NCBI GenBank assembly: GCA_003574895.1
Contig: PJFB01000014.1
Location: forward strand, 1-64,000
DNA: 64,000 nucleotides
From: Geobacter sp.
GTDB lineage: Bacteria > Desulfobacterota > Desulfuromonadia > Geobacterales > Pseudopelobacteraceae
Reading direction: 5' to 3'
The translations under genes and the position numbers were made by a program. This document shows positions 50,511 through 58,573 of the stretch, in pieces; position 1 is the stretch's first letter, and each line of letters starts with the position of its first letter. The notes beneath the pieces are model-generated. The model was not told the DNA's origin, made no database searches, and worked only from the letters and a program-made list of their open reading frames with translations.

Positions 50511-52523
50511 TCACCTGATATCCCATGACATCATGACGATCAGGGTTAGGAAGATGTAAAGAATGTACATCGCCAACTGCCCCTGTTGCAAGCGGCGGAT
50601 GGAACTGGTCTTGCCATAGAGGTATTCCAGGAATGGAATATATATCTGCTCATGGACAGCTTCCGGGACATGGCTGGAAAAATGCGATTCCTTGGGGAAT
50701 ATGCCGTTGATTGCCGGGTTATGCACCTGGGGCCTCAAGACGCCCCTGAACATGTACACCAGCATTTCGGCAAAGGATGAAGCCGTGTACTGCATCCGCA
50801 CTGTGGGCCGGAGATAGCCGCATCCCCAGGTGACCGAGGCGGCCTGGGGATGCTTCCCTGTGCGCCGGGCAAGGAAGACACCCACAACGGCGCAACAAAG
50901 CGCAAGGCCGATGGCCATGGCCGATATCCAACCCAGCGGAACCAGTTGCTCAAGGGTGCTGCCGTTGGCTGCGAGTGCCGGCCGCCACCCCAGCACCGCA
51001 CTGTTCAAGAGCGGTGCAACCAGCCATGGTATCAGACCGATCACGGCGCAGACGCCGGCCAGAACCGCCATCGGGATCAGCATGGCGACCGATGATTCAT
51101 GTCCATGTGCATGTTCCCGGCAGCGTGGCGCACCCAGAAAAACAACCCCGTACACCTTGACAAAACACGCCACCGCCAAACCGCCAACCAGGGCCAGGGC
51201 CGGGGCGGCCAGGGCCGGCAGCGCCCCGGTGATGCCTGAAGTCGAGCGCAATGCCGTAAAGCTCCCCAGGTACACGAACAGCTCGCTCACAAAACCGTTC
51301 AGCGGCGGCAGACCGCAAATTGAAACCGCTCCGACCAGGAAAAACGCCGCGGTCCAAGGCTGACGCCGCCAGACACCTCCCATCAGGTTGATCTCACGGG
51401 TACCGGTGGCGTGGATCACCGATCCTGCCCCAAGGAAGAGCAGGGCTTTGAAAGTGGCATGGTTGACCACATGCAAAAGGGCTCCGGCCATACCCAGCAG
51501 CATCATGGCCCGGTTTCCGGTTGTCTGGCCGATCAGGGCCACACCGATCCCCATCATGATGATCCCGACGTTCTCGATGCTGTGATAGGCCAGAAGCCGT
51601 TTCAGATCGTGCTGGCCCAAGGCAAAGGCAACGCCGACGATGCCCGAAACCACACCCAGCGCCAGGATGCTGCCCCCCCACCAGATCGGCAGGTCGAAGT
51701 AAAACGAACAGACCCGCACCAGGCCGTAGATTCCGGTCTTCAGCACCAAGCCGGACAAGATGGCCGAGATGTGGCTGGGGGCATTGGCATGGGCCGAGGG
51801 CAACCAGATGTGCAGCGGCATGACCCCGGCCTTGAAACCGAAACCGATCAGCGCGGCAGCAAAGACACCGGTTGCAAGGCCATGTACGGCGGACAGCGAG
51901 GCAGCGGCCGGGAACAGGTAGTCGCCGGTTGAGTGTTTCAACAGGGCAAACATGGCGAAAAGGGCCAGGGTGCCGATATGGGTGGTGATCAGGTAAAGCG
52001 TGCCGGCATCGCGGACTTCCGGTTTTTCATCTTCGGTAGTCAGGCAGAAATAGGCCGCCAGGGCCAGGACCTCCCAGGCGATCAGGAATTGCAGGCCGTT
52101 TCTGGCCAGCACCACGGTAGTGAGAGCGGCGGCCAGCAGGCCGGTAAAAAAGGTGAGCTTGCGAACGTTGCCGGGATGTTGGGCGGCGGGCCAATAGGAA
52201 ACCGCATAGATTGCACTGCAGCCGGTCACGATGAAGATGGGGAGCAGAAAGATGGCCGAGAGGGGATCTATGCCCATTTCGGCCGGACCGAAGGGGAGGC
52301 CCCAGTCAAGTATGTACGACTGGGGCGCAGGAAACAGGAGCGCCGTAACGGCTGCCATGACCCCGGCCAACGAAGCAAGGGCCATGAGGCCGGCGGCGAA
52401 TTTCTGGCCAAAGGCGGCAGGAAAGCGCGGGATCAGCAAGGGGAGACCGGAAATCGACTGGAGTATGACAACAAAACACAGGAGGGTGATCGGCGCGGCC
52501 ACCTCTCCTCCAATTGCGTTCAT
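50511..52523 (-). CDS. Orphan antiporter-like subunit (HyfB/NuoL type)
   Basis: 670 aa from ATG 52523, with GGAGG upstream. It is a full-length third paralog of the Ehr HyfB-like subunits: FLIAWEVLALAAYFCLTTED, FGFKAGVMPLHIWLPSAHAN, LLAYHSIENVGIIMMGIG and CGLPPLNGFVSELFVYLG are conserved, including the lysine of the channel. No other complex subunits are adjacent. It is the second gene of an operon with an HTH-EIIA protein. It may replace a HyfB subunit in one of the Ehr complexes or act alone as an antiporter. Confidence 0.9.
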   Translation of the reverse strand: MNAIGGEVAAPITLLCFVVILQSISGLPLLIPRFPAAFGQKFAAGLMALASLAGVMAAVTALLFPAPQSYILDWGLPFGPAEMGIDPLSAIFLLPIFIVTGCSAIYAVSYWPAAQHPGNVRKLTFFTGLLAAALTTVVLARNGLQFLIAWEVLALAAYFCLTTEDEKPEVRDAGTLYLITTHIGTLALFAMFALLKHSTGDYLFPAAASLSAVHGLATGVFAAALIGFGFKAGVMPLHIWLPSAHANAPSHISAILSGLVLKTGIYGLVRVCSFYFDLPIWWGGSILALGVVSGIVGVAFALGQHDLKRLLAYHSIENVGIIMMGIGVALIGQTTGNRAMMLLGMAGALLHVVNHATFKALLFLGAGSVIHATGTREINLMGGVWRRQPWTAAFFLVGAVSICGLPPLNGFVSELFVYLGSFTALRSTSGITGALPALAAPALALVGGLAVACFVKVYGVVFLGAPRCREHAHGHESSVAMLIPMAVLAGVCAVIGLIPWLVAPLLNSAVLGWRPALAANGSTLEQLVPLGWISAMAIGLALCCAVVGVFLARRTGKHPQAASVTWGCGYLRPTVRMQYTASSFAEMLVYMFRGVLRPQVHNPAINGIFPKESHFSSHVPEAVHEQIYIPFLEYLYGKTSSIRRLQQGQLAMYILYIFLTLIVMMSWDIR

Positions 52524-52552
52524 GGCTACCTCCTTGTCACCTGATTCGGAAA

Positions 52553-53212
52553 CTAATTAAATCGGCCCGCCGCCTCGAGAATCCCAGCCTGGTCGCAGGA
52601 ACTGCCCAGGACAGCTCTGAAACCCTCGTCGCGGAGCGCGTAAGCCAGTTTGGACAACAGGTGCAGATGCACCTTTACCGTGGGCGAAGTCAACATGAAC
52701 AGGATCTTGACCGGCTGTTCGTCCGGTGCGCCGAAATCGATCGGCTGTTCCAGGAAACAGAGCGTGATCGCCGGAGACGGCTTGTTGAGCAGGATCGGAT
52801 TACGGACATGTGGTATGGCGATGCCATCCCCGATGGCCGTGGTGCCCAACGCCTCGCGGGCCAGCAATACCTGGAGAAAAAAATCAGGATCCAGATGGGC
52901 CGGAAGCTTCAGAAGGCCGACCACGTTTTTCAGGACTGAAAGCTTGTCGTTGCCGGGAACCCGACAGTGTATGCCGCCTGCCGCAAGGGCCTCGGCCAGG
53001 GTGGGATAATGGATATCGGACTCGACAGCCAGGAAAAGCTCGGGCGGTACCTTTATCCCATGGTCGGTGGCCCATTCCAGCAAATCCACGCGATTAATCT
53101 GATAGACCCCATTCACCAGGGTGGCCGGGAGTCCCTCTTTTTTGATCCATTTGATGACGGCCTTCTCCTCGATTTGCAGAAGGTCTGCTGCTTCCGCCGC
53201 TTTGATCAACAT
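52553..53212 (-). CDS. HTH plus PTS EIIA-domain regulatory protein
   Basis: 219 aa from ATG 53212 (AAGGAG upstream). Residues 1-55 resemble an excisionase/MerR-type helix-turn-helix (LIKAAEAADLLQIEEKAVIK, then WIKKEGLPAT). Residues ~75-215 are a PTS EIIA(fructose/Ntr) domain with the phospho-histidine in GIAIPHVRNP (about His135). No PTS permease is present, so it is probably a regulator that senses phosphorylation state, as in the nitrogen PTS. It lies 29 bp upstream of the orphan HyfB-like gene. Confidence 0.85.
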   Translation of the reverse strand: MLIKAAEAADLLQIEEKAVIKWIKKEGLPATLVNGVYQINRVDLLEWATDHGIKVPPELFLAVESDIHYPTLAEALAAGGIHCRVPGNDKLSVLKNVVGLLKLPAHLDPDFFLQVLLAREALGTTAIGDGIAIPHVRNPILLNKPSPAITLCFLEQPIDFGAPDEQPVKILFMLTSPTVKVHLHLLSKLAYALRDEGFRAVLGSSCDQAGILEAAGRFN

Positions 53213-53330
53213 CAGCCTGCTCCTTACTTTCCAAGCCATATAGGCAAAATATTTTGTAACACCGTTATATTAATAAAACAATGACAATTCCCGGTTCAGC
53301 TCATTTTCGTGGCTCACCCCAGCCTTAGCA

Positions 53331-53388
53331 GCAAGGCCGAAGATTGACGCCGTCAGGGCGGAAAAGGGCCGTTTCCGGATGAGAAACT
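53331..53388. repeat. Dispersed repeat, copy next to the EIIA promoter side
   Basis: AAGGCCGAAGATTGACGCCG, then CAGGGCGGAAAAGGGCC and a TTTCCGGATGAGAAACT tail. The 53481 copy lies exactly 150 bp further on. Confidence 0.75.
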
Positions 53389-53447
53389 GTTGGTTTCCGA
53401 TTCGGAAAGCGGGGATTTTTTCTCCTGGCAAGGAAATCAAGGGATTG

Positions 53448-53535
53448 CGCGGAGGCGTACATCGGTACGCCGCACAAGCAAGGCCGAAGATTGACGCCGC
53501 CAGGGGGGAAAAGCACCCTTTCCGGACGGAAACTA
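53448..53535. repeat. Dispersed repeat abutting the AMIN-gene stop codon
   Basis: First a GCGGAGGCGTAC-TACGCCGCACAAG module (53448-53478, shared with 27873-28000), then AAGGCCGAAGATTGACGCCG up to GGAAACTAG. In the minus direction it starts at the TAG stop (53533-53535) of the AMIN-domain gene. Confidence 0.75.
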
Positions 53536-54504
53536 GAAAGCGATTCGCAACCCCTGTTCAGTGGCAGTGACCGTATGGGCAGGGAATTTTGCCTGCCTGG
53601 CATCCAGCACGACGCGCAGAAAGCCGGGATTGTCGCCGATGCGCACCCTTTTGATACCGTTTTGGCCGATGGGCACCACCTGGTCGGCCATGGCGGATCT
53701 GCCACCGGGAATATCGATCGCAAGGCGAGCCGGTCTGGCAAGCGTGAGCAGTTTGTACTCGGTGATCCTGCCGTTTGCCCGGATATCGATGTAAGCCTGG
53801 CCGCTGGTAATGCCTTGTATGATCGGCCGTGCTGTTGCCGCCATGGCGGTTGGCCGTTCTTCTGTTTGTGACGTTGTGGCCGACGCCTCGGCCGATTCAC
53901 GCGCGGCCGGTGCGAGGGCAGGGGCCGCCATATCGGCAGATTCGTCCGATTTAATATTCACAATCCGGCCGGCGCGGTACTGGTAGAGAATTGAGCGCGA
54001 ACCGTTGCTGGGTCTGCCGTCGGGGTCACCATCACGATAAACGGGAAAGGTGCGCTCGATCTTGTGGCCGGCCACCAGGAACTTGTCGTGCCCCCGATAG
54101 CCCGGGCCTTCTTCATTGACAGGGAGCGTGGCGCGCCTGAGTGAATTGCCTTCAAACCAATAGACATCAAATGTGCCCTGCCCGCCGCTCCTGACACTCC
54201 TGCTCGCCACTGCCAGCTCCGGCCTGCTGTCCCCGTCCAGATCGGTTGCCCAGGCGGTCTCGGCCAGAAAATCGACATCAGACTTCAACTTTGCCAGGGT
54301 TTTGCCCCCCTGCCTCACGGCGACCTCGATGACCTGGACCGCGCACCCGGCGGCGGGCCGGCTGGAAACGTCGAACTGATATCCGCTCTGCCGTAGCGTC
54401 TCCTTGAACGAACAACCGTGACCGGATGCGTGCGCCTGGGGCACAGCGGCCAGCATCAGGCAGATGCCTACGGAATGTACTGACGTAATCATCATGCGCT
54501 TCAT
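53533..54504 (-). CDS. Secreted AMIN-domain protein
   Basis: 323 aa from ATG 54504, with GGAGG upstream; a farther ATG overlaps that site. Signal peptide at ~1-26 (ending PQAHA). Residues ~80-100 (ATDLDGDSRPELAVASRS) resemble an FG-GAP-type calcium-binding loop. Residues ~235-323 form an AMIN domain (YIDIRANGRITEYKLLTLAR, then RLAIDIPGG and VRIGDNPGFLRVVLDAR). AMIN domains target periplasmic proteins such as PilQ and amidases to peptidoglycan. A cell-envelope role is inferred. The gene is monocistronic. Confidence 0.82.
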   Translation of the reverse strand: MKRMMITSVHSVGICLMLAAVPQAHASGHGCSFKETLRQSGYQFDVSSRPAAGCAVQVIEVAVRQGGKTLAKLKSDVDFLAETAWATDLDGDSRPELAVASRSVRSGGQGTFDVYWFEGNSLRRATLPVNEEGPGYRGHDKFLVAGHKIERTFPVYRDGDPDGRPSNGSRSILYQYRAGRIVNIKSDESADMAAPALAPAARESAEASATTSQTEERPTAMAATARPIIQGITSGQAYIDIRANGRITEYKLLTLARPARLAIDIPGGRSAMADQVVPIGQNGIKRVRIGDNPGFLRVVLDARQAKFPAHTVTATEQGLRIAF

Positions 54505-54663
54505 GTGGTAACCCTCCATTTAGAATATGAGAAAGTCAATGCATTTCAGCGGGCAGCCAAGCCCCCCAAAAGCTGTTCGCAACGGGTCGGGCTGTGCCAT
54601 GGTCCCAACAATGACACCAGATTTAATGGATTACAAGGATGAATAACGAAACATGGGCAAAGG

Positions 54664-54728
54664 GGATAAGTGCGTTAACCGAGTTGACTTCTGCCGAAAA
54701 GCGCAGAATCAAAACTGTAACTTACTAA
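54664..54728. repeat. Stem-loop element, copy 2 (partner at 10070-10136)
   Basis: GATAAGTGCGTTAAC at one end, TAACTTACTAA at the other, hairpin TTCTGC/GCAGAA and outer TTGA/TCAA pairing between. The ends match copy 1 while the stem bases differ in a compensating way. Confidence 0.6.
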
Positions 54729-54749
54729 TTTGGCAAGGTTCATGAGGAT

Positions 54750-56075
54750 TCAGATTCCGCTGTGCTTCCTGCCCCGACGGCTTTGCTCCTCTCCGAAAAT
54801 ACTCCGCTGCATATCCAGTTTTGCCAGCTCTCCGGCCGCAAAGACACGGATCACCCCGAACTCGCCGTCATAGCCCGGCGACCTGATAACCCGGCCGCTA
54901 CGAATGCGGCCGATTGCCTCACCCAGAATTGGAGCCTGGCCGCTGATCTCATCCAGCGGGGTCTGCAGCAGCAGTTCGAACTCCGATCCGAACCGGTTGA
55001 TGACCCGGCTGTAGGCCTCCATGACCGCCTTGGAGGCCGCTCCAACCCCAAGTATCTCACCCAGCAACTCGGGCAGCGGGATCAGGCTGTAGACCTCCGG
55101 GGCATCCGTACCGTAGACCGGCTCCCCGCGATCGGCCAACTCCATCACTCGGTGTTGCACCCCCACGGTGAGCGGCTTGCCGCAGACCGGGCAACGCAAG
55201 CCAAGGCCACGGGTTTCCATGGGGTCAAGACAGACCTTGCAGGCCCGGTGGCCGTCGGAATGGTATTTGCCCTCTTCGGGGAAGAATTCGATGGTCCCCC
55301 GGAAGCTGTCCCGCCGATTGCCACGGATGGCATCCCGCAGGGAGAAATAGTCCAGACCGGTAGAGAAGATATTGGCCTCCCGGCCCAGCTTGGAGGGTGA
55401 ATGGCAATCGGAGTTGGAAATCAGGGCAAACCGGTCCAGGGCGCTGATCAGCCGGTTCATGGCCGGATCGGACGAAAGCCCGGTCTCCAGGGCAAAAACA
55501 TGGGGAGTGAGGTCGCCGAAGCACTCATCGATGCTGTCGAAACCGGAACGGGACCCGAACAGCGAGAACCAGGGGGTCCAGATGTGGGCCGGCACCAGAA
55601 AGCCTTCCGGCGCCACTTCGAGGAGGATCTCCAGCAGGTCGCGGCTGTCCAGCCCCAGGATGGGGCGGCCATCCGAGGCGATGTTGCCGATGGCTGCCAG
55701 ACGGGTGTTGATCCGTTCCGCCGATGCCAAGTCCGGCAGATAGAGCAGGTTGTGCACCTTTCTGACCTTGCCGTGGCGTTTGTAGATACTGCTAACCTCG
55801 GCCGAAAGCAGGAATCGTACCGGCACGTCACCCGGTGCCGCTCCTGGAAACGGGGCTTTGATCCCGGCTTCGTCCTTCAGGCGGAACAGCCCCGGTTCGG
55901 CCGGCTCCAGCTCGTCCCTGAGGCAGTTGAACCAGCCGGGATGGGTGAAATCACCTGTGCCGAGCACATTGATTCCCTTGATGCGCGCCCAGGCGGCAAG
56001 ACCGGACAGGGTACCGCCCGGACTGGTGGCCCGGGAATAAGGCGAATGGACATGCAGATCGGCAATATATTCCAT
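54750..56075 (-). CDS. PHP-domain protein related to endonuclease Q
   Basis: 441 aa. The PHP metal site starts MEYIADLHVHSPYSR, with further ligands in GTGDFTHPG, AEVSS and NSDCHSPSKLG (about residue 222). A zinc-finger-like CKVC/CPVC pair sits at ~280-300, followed by a helical C-terminal region. This arrangement (PHP, zinc finger, then a helix-hairpin-helix-like region) matches EndoQ, which in archaea and some bacteria cuts DNA at deaminated bases. It lies 2 bp after the membrane-fusion-protein gene and is probably co-transcribed with it. Confidence 0.75.
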   Translation of the reverse strand: MEYIADLHVHSPYSRATSPGGTLSGLAAWARIKGINVLGTGDFTHPGWFNCLRDELEPAEPGLFRLKDEAGIKAPFPGAAPGDVPVRFLLSAEVSSIYKRHGKVRKVHNLLYLPDLASAERINTRLAAIGNIASDGRPILGLDSRDLLEILLEVAPEGFLVPAHIWTPWFSLFGSRSGFDSIDECFGDLTPHVFALETGLSSDPAMNRLISALDRFALISNSDCHSPSKLGREANIFSTGLDYFSLRDAIRGNRRDSFRGTIEFFPEEGKYHSDGHRACKVCLDPMETRGLGLRCPVCGKPLTVGVQHRVMELADRGEPVYGTDAPEVYSLIPLPELLGEILGVGAASKAVMEAYSRVINRFGSEFELLLQTPLDEISGQAPILGEAIGRIRSGRVIRSPGYDGEFGVIRVFAAGELAKLDMQRSIFGEEQSRRGRKHSGI

Positions 56076-56077
56076 GG

Positions 56078-57229
56078 CTATTTCACCACTGTCCCAGCTG
56101 CCCGGTCACCGTCCTTCAGGTTGAAGCCCCCCCGGACGACGTACTGCTCGCCCTTTTGCAGCCCTGAGGCGACCTCGACCCGGGCATCGCCGATTGTGCC
56201 GGTACGGATATCCCTTTTGCGCGCCAGACCACTATCCAGAACAAACAGGGTCCCCTTTCCGGCTGCCAGGTCCAGCCCGGAAACGGCGCTGCGCGGCACC
56301 TGCAGCACACCGCTCCGCTTGCCGGTCACGATGCGCCCCTTGGCGAACATCCCCCCTTTGAGCAATTCCGGAGTGTTGCGGACCTCTGCAATGACCTTGA
56401 GGGAGCGATCGGCGGAATTCAGTTCCGGATTGATATACATCACCTTGCCGGTAAAGGTCTTGCCCGGCAGAGAATCGACCGTGAACTCCAGAGGTTGTCC
56501 CACCTTGATCCTGGCCGCATCCGCCGAGGCAACGGTTACGGTCAGGTTGAGCAGACGATTGTCCACAATCCGGAAAATCGGCTTGGCTGCGGCGGCATCA
56601 CTGGCCAGATCTCCAACATTCACGTCCCGCAGGGCCACGACACCCTCCAATGGTGCGGACACCAGGCCTTTCGCCAATCTGGCTCGAGACTGGCGGACAT
56701 CCTCTTCTGACACGCCGATCTGTGCCCGGGCCGCTTCCAGTCGGGCGTTTGCCGCCCCAACCTCGCTTCGGGCGTCATCCACAGCCTGCTGAGTCGCCAA
56801 CCCGGACTCCTTGAGTTTGAGAATCCTGGCCATCTCCCGTTCGGCACGGTTGGCAGCCACCTGTGCCTGCGCCAGCCCGGCCTTGGCGGATTCGACGCTC
56901 GCCGCCGCCCGCCGCGCCAGCGCTTCGCTCTCGGCAACATCTATCCGTGCCAGCGGCTGGCCCTTTTTCACCCGCACCCACTCGGTAACATACACCTGTT
57001 TCACCAGCCCGGGGATCTGGGTCTTGACGTCCGCGCTGAACTTGGGTTCGAGGCTGCCTGTTACCTCTATGCCATCGACCAGATCAGTGGCCGCGGCAAC
57101 GGCAACGTCCACCGCAACCGGAGGCTTGGCTACCTGTGCGGATTCTTTGCTTGCCTCGCCGTTTTTGCCGCATGCGGCAAGCCCGACTGTCAAAAGGGCC
57201 ACTATGATGGTTAGTGCCGGTAGTTTCAT
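56078..57229 (-). CDS. RND efflux membrane fusion protein (periplasmic adaptor)
   Basis: 383 aa with a lipoprotein signal (lipobox LAAC, Cys20). Regions in order are a beta-barrel/lipoyl half (VDVAVAAATDLVDGIEVTGS), an alpha-helical hairpin (~85-170, rich in AEREMARILKLKES and similar), the second lipoyl half (SAPLEGVVALRDVNVGD) and the beta-barrel (PLEFTVDSLPGKTFTGKVMY). It links an RND pump to TolC. No pump gene is next to it, but the operon at 21740..26704 has pump and TolC without an adaptor and the same operator. Confidence 0.92.
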   Translation of the reverse strand: MKLPALTIIVALLTVGLAACGKNGEASKESAQVAKPPVAVDVAVAAATDLVDGIEVTGSLEPKFSADVKTQIPGLVKQVYVTEWVRVKKGQPLARIDVAESEALARRAAASVESAKAGLAQAQVAANRAEREMARILKLKESGLATQQAVDDARSEVGAANARLEAARAQIGVSEEDVRQSRARLAKGLVSAPLEGVVALRDVNVGDLASDAAAAKPIFRIVDNRLLNLTVTVASADAARIKVGQPLEFTVDSLPGKTFTGKVMYINPELNSADRSLKVIAEVRNTPELLKGGMFAKGRIVTGKRSGVLQVPRSAVSGLDLAAGKGTLFVLDSGLARKRDIRTGTIGDARVEVASGLQKGEQYVVRGGFNLKDGDRAAGTVVK

Positions 57230-57295
57230 TATGTAATGCTCCTGGGTGTCATGTGCAGAATTGCGGGGACCTATTGCAGCGCATCTGCAAGGTTT

Positions 57296-57913
57296 CTAAC
57301 CATGGGGTTCATTCTCCGCCATGCCTTCAAAAAACAGGTTCAATATGCGGGTCATTGCTTCCCGGCCGATGCGTGGAGTGCAGTGACTGAGCTGCTCCTC
57401 AATGGCAATGTTGAGACACGACAGGATCGCCCAAGTCATGTCGCCCACATCGCCGGCCCTGAACTCCCCCTGCTCGATCCCTTCCCGCACCAGACCGGCA
57501 ACGATCTCCAGCAACCGGTCGTAATACCTGTCGAAGTTATAGGCCGGCGCACCTTGCGGCGTGCCGTAGTAGATGGAGTAGATCAGGCGCACGATGTCCA
57601 GCTTCTGGGTACTTATGTCGAAGAGGCCCTCGCAGATGTGGATCACCCGCTGGCGAACCGGGCCCGCGTACGAAGTCAACCTGGGCACCAGGGATTCGAA
57701 CAGCGCATAGCTCTCCTCCATCAGTTGCAGGTAGAGCCCTTCCTTGCTGCCGAAATAATAGTACAGCACCGGCTTGGTCACTCCGGCCGCCGCGCAGATC
57801 TCCCGCACCGACGAAGCCGCATAGCCGCGTTGTGTAAAAAGAACCAGAGCGGCGTCAAGCAGTCGTTCGCGGGCATCCGGCTGGATAGATTCTGTTTGAG
57901 TCTTGGCTGGCAT
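57296..57913 (-). CDS. TetR-family repressor of the efflux system
   Basis: 205 aa. The N-terminal helix-turn-helix (ARERLLDAALVLFTQRGYAA, then VTKPVLYYYFGSKEGLYLQL) is a classic TetR DNA-binding domain. The C-terminal ~140 residues form the ligand and dimer domain of unknown inducer. It is the first gene of the operon with the adaptor. The TACCTATCGGTAGGTA palindrome overlaps its own promoter and also the distant DMT-RND-TolC promoter, so it likely represses both. Confidence 0.9.
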   Translation of the reverse strand: MPAKTQTESIQPDARERLLDAALVLFTQRGYAASSVREICAAAGVTKPVLYYYFGSKEGLYLQLMEESYALFESLVPRLTSYAGPVRQRVIHICEGLFDISTQKLDIVRLIYSIYYGTPQGAPAYNFDRYYDRLLEIVAGLVREGIEQGEFRAGDVGDMTWAILSCLNIAIEEQLSHCTPRIGREAMTRILNLFFEGMAENEPHG

Positions 57914-57938
57914 GGCCTCGTCCTTGATTAAATCTGTT

Positions 57939-57979
57939 TACCTATCGGTAGGTATAGGAATAATTTATTGTTATGTCAA
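57939..57979 (-). promoter_or_regulatory. Promoter and operator of the TetR-adaptor operon
   Basis: On the minus strand TTGACA (57974-57979), 17-nt spacer, TATACC (57951-57956), with TACCTATCGGTAGGTA at 57939-57954. The identity with the site at 26777-26817 extends through the flanking bases on both sides of the palindrome. Confidence 0.88.
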
Positions 57980-58062
57980 TCGAATTTTAGGGTAAAATGC
58001 CCCCTTAATTGATTGACAAAGCAGGCTGGCAGGCTTTAGATTCGCATGACCTGGGAACTGTT

Positions 58063-58545
58063 ATGATCAATATCAATAAAATCAAAAAGCAGTTCAAGGC
58101 CATCCTGTCCCTGGACAGTCATCCCGGCCATATCTCGGCCGGCTTTGCCGTCGGGGTCTTTATCAGTTTTACGCCTTTCTTCGGGCTGCACACCCCACTG
58201 GCCATAGCCCTGGCTTTCATCTTCCGCCTGAACAAACTTACCTGCATCACCGGCGCCTGGATCAATACCCCTTTTACCATGTTGCCGGTCCTGGCGGCCA
58301 GCTTCAAGCTCGGCAGATTCCTGCGGGGAAAGCCGGTCGTCGAACTGACCCTCAGGGGATCGGAATGGCAACACCTCAAACCCTATGCCAAGTCGCTGTT
58401 GCTTGGAAGTTCCGTGCTTGGCTTCATAGCGGCTATTGCCGCATATTTCATCTGTTATTGGCTGGTGACGGCCTTCAGGAAGAAGGACGCGGGCTTGGCG
58501 CAGCTTACCAGGGAGATGGAAGAGCTTGGAGATGATCTGGAATAA
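58063..58545 (+). CDS. DUF2062 membrane protein
   Basis: 160 aa from ATG 58063 (weak GGAA site); an earlier in-frame ATG at 58009 has none better. DUF2062 signature: SPGxxAxGFAxG-like SAGFAVGVFISFTPFFGLHT at residues ~25-45, a second FRLNKLTCITGAWINTPFTM block and a late helix YAKSLLLGSSVLGFI. It has two or three membrane segments. Function is unknown. A terminator follows directly. Confidence 0.85.
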   Translation: MININKIKKQFKAILSLDSHPGHISAGFAVGVFISFTPFFGLHTPLAIALAFIFRLNKLTCITGAWINTPFTMLPVLAASFKLGRFLRGKPVVELTLRGSEWQHLKPYAKSLLLGSSVLGFIAAIAAYFICYWLVTAFRKKDAGLAQLTREMEELGDDLE

Positions 58546-58573
58546 AGGCGGGCAGACCCCGCCTTTTTATTTT
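58544..58573. terminator. Bidirectional terminator between DUF2062 and phosphate transporter genes
   Basis: Stem AAAGGCGGG/CCCGCCTTT (58544-58552 with 58558-58566) flanked by T-rich tails, between converging genes. Confidence 0.85.

Noticed and set aside
53325-53900. Minus-strand 191-aa frame running over the repeats into the AMIN gene
   Set aside because: It is in another frame from the AMIN gene, and its repeated peptide (FRPE-VLFPPGGVNLRPC) is just the translation of the intergenic repeats.
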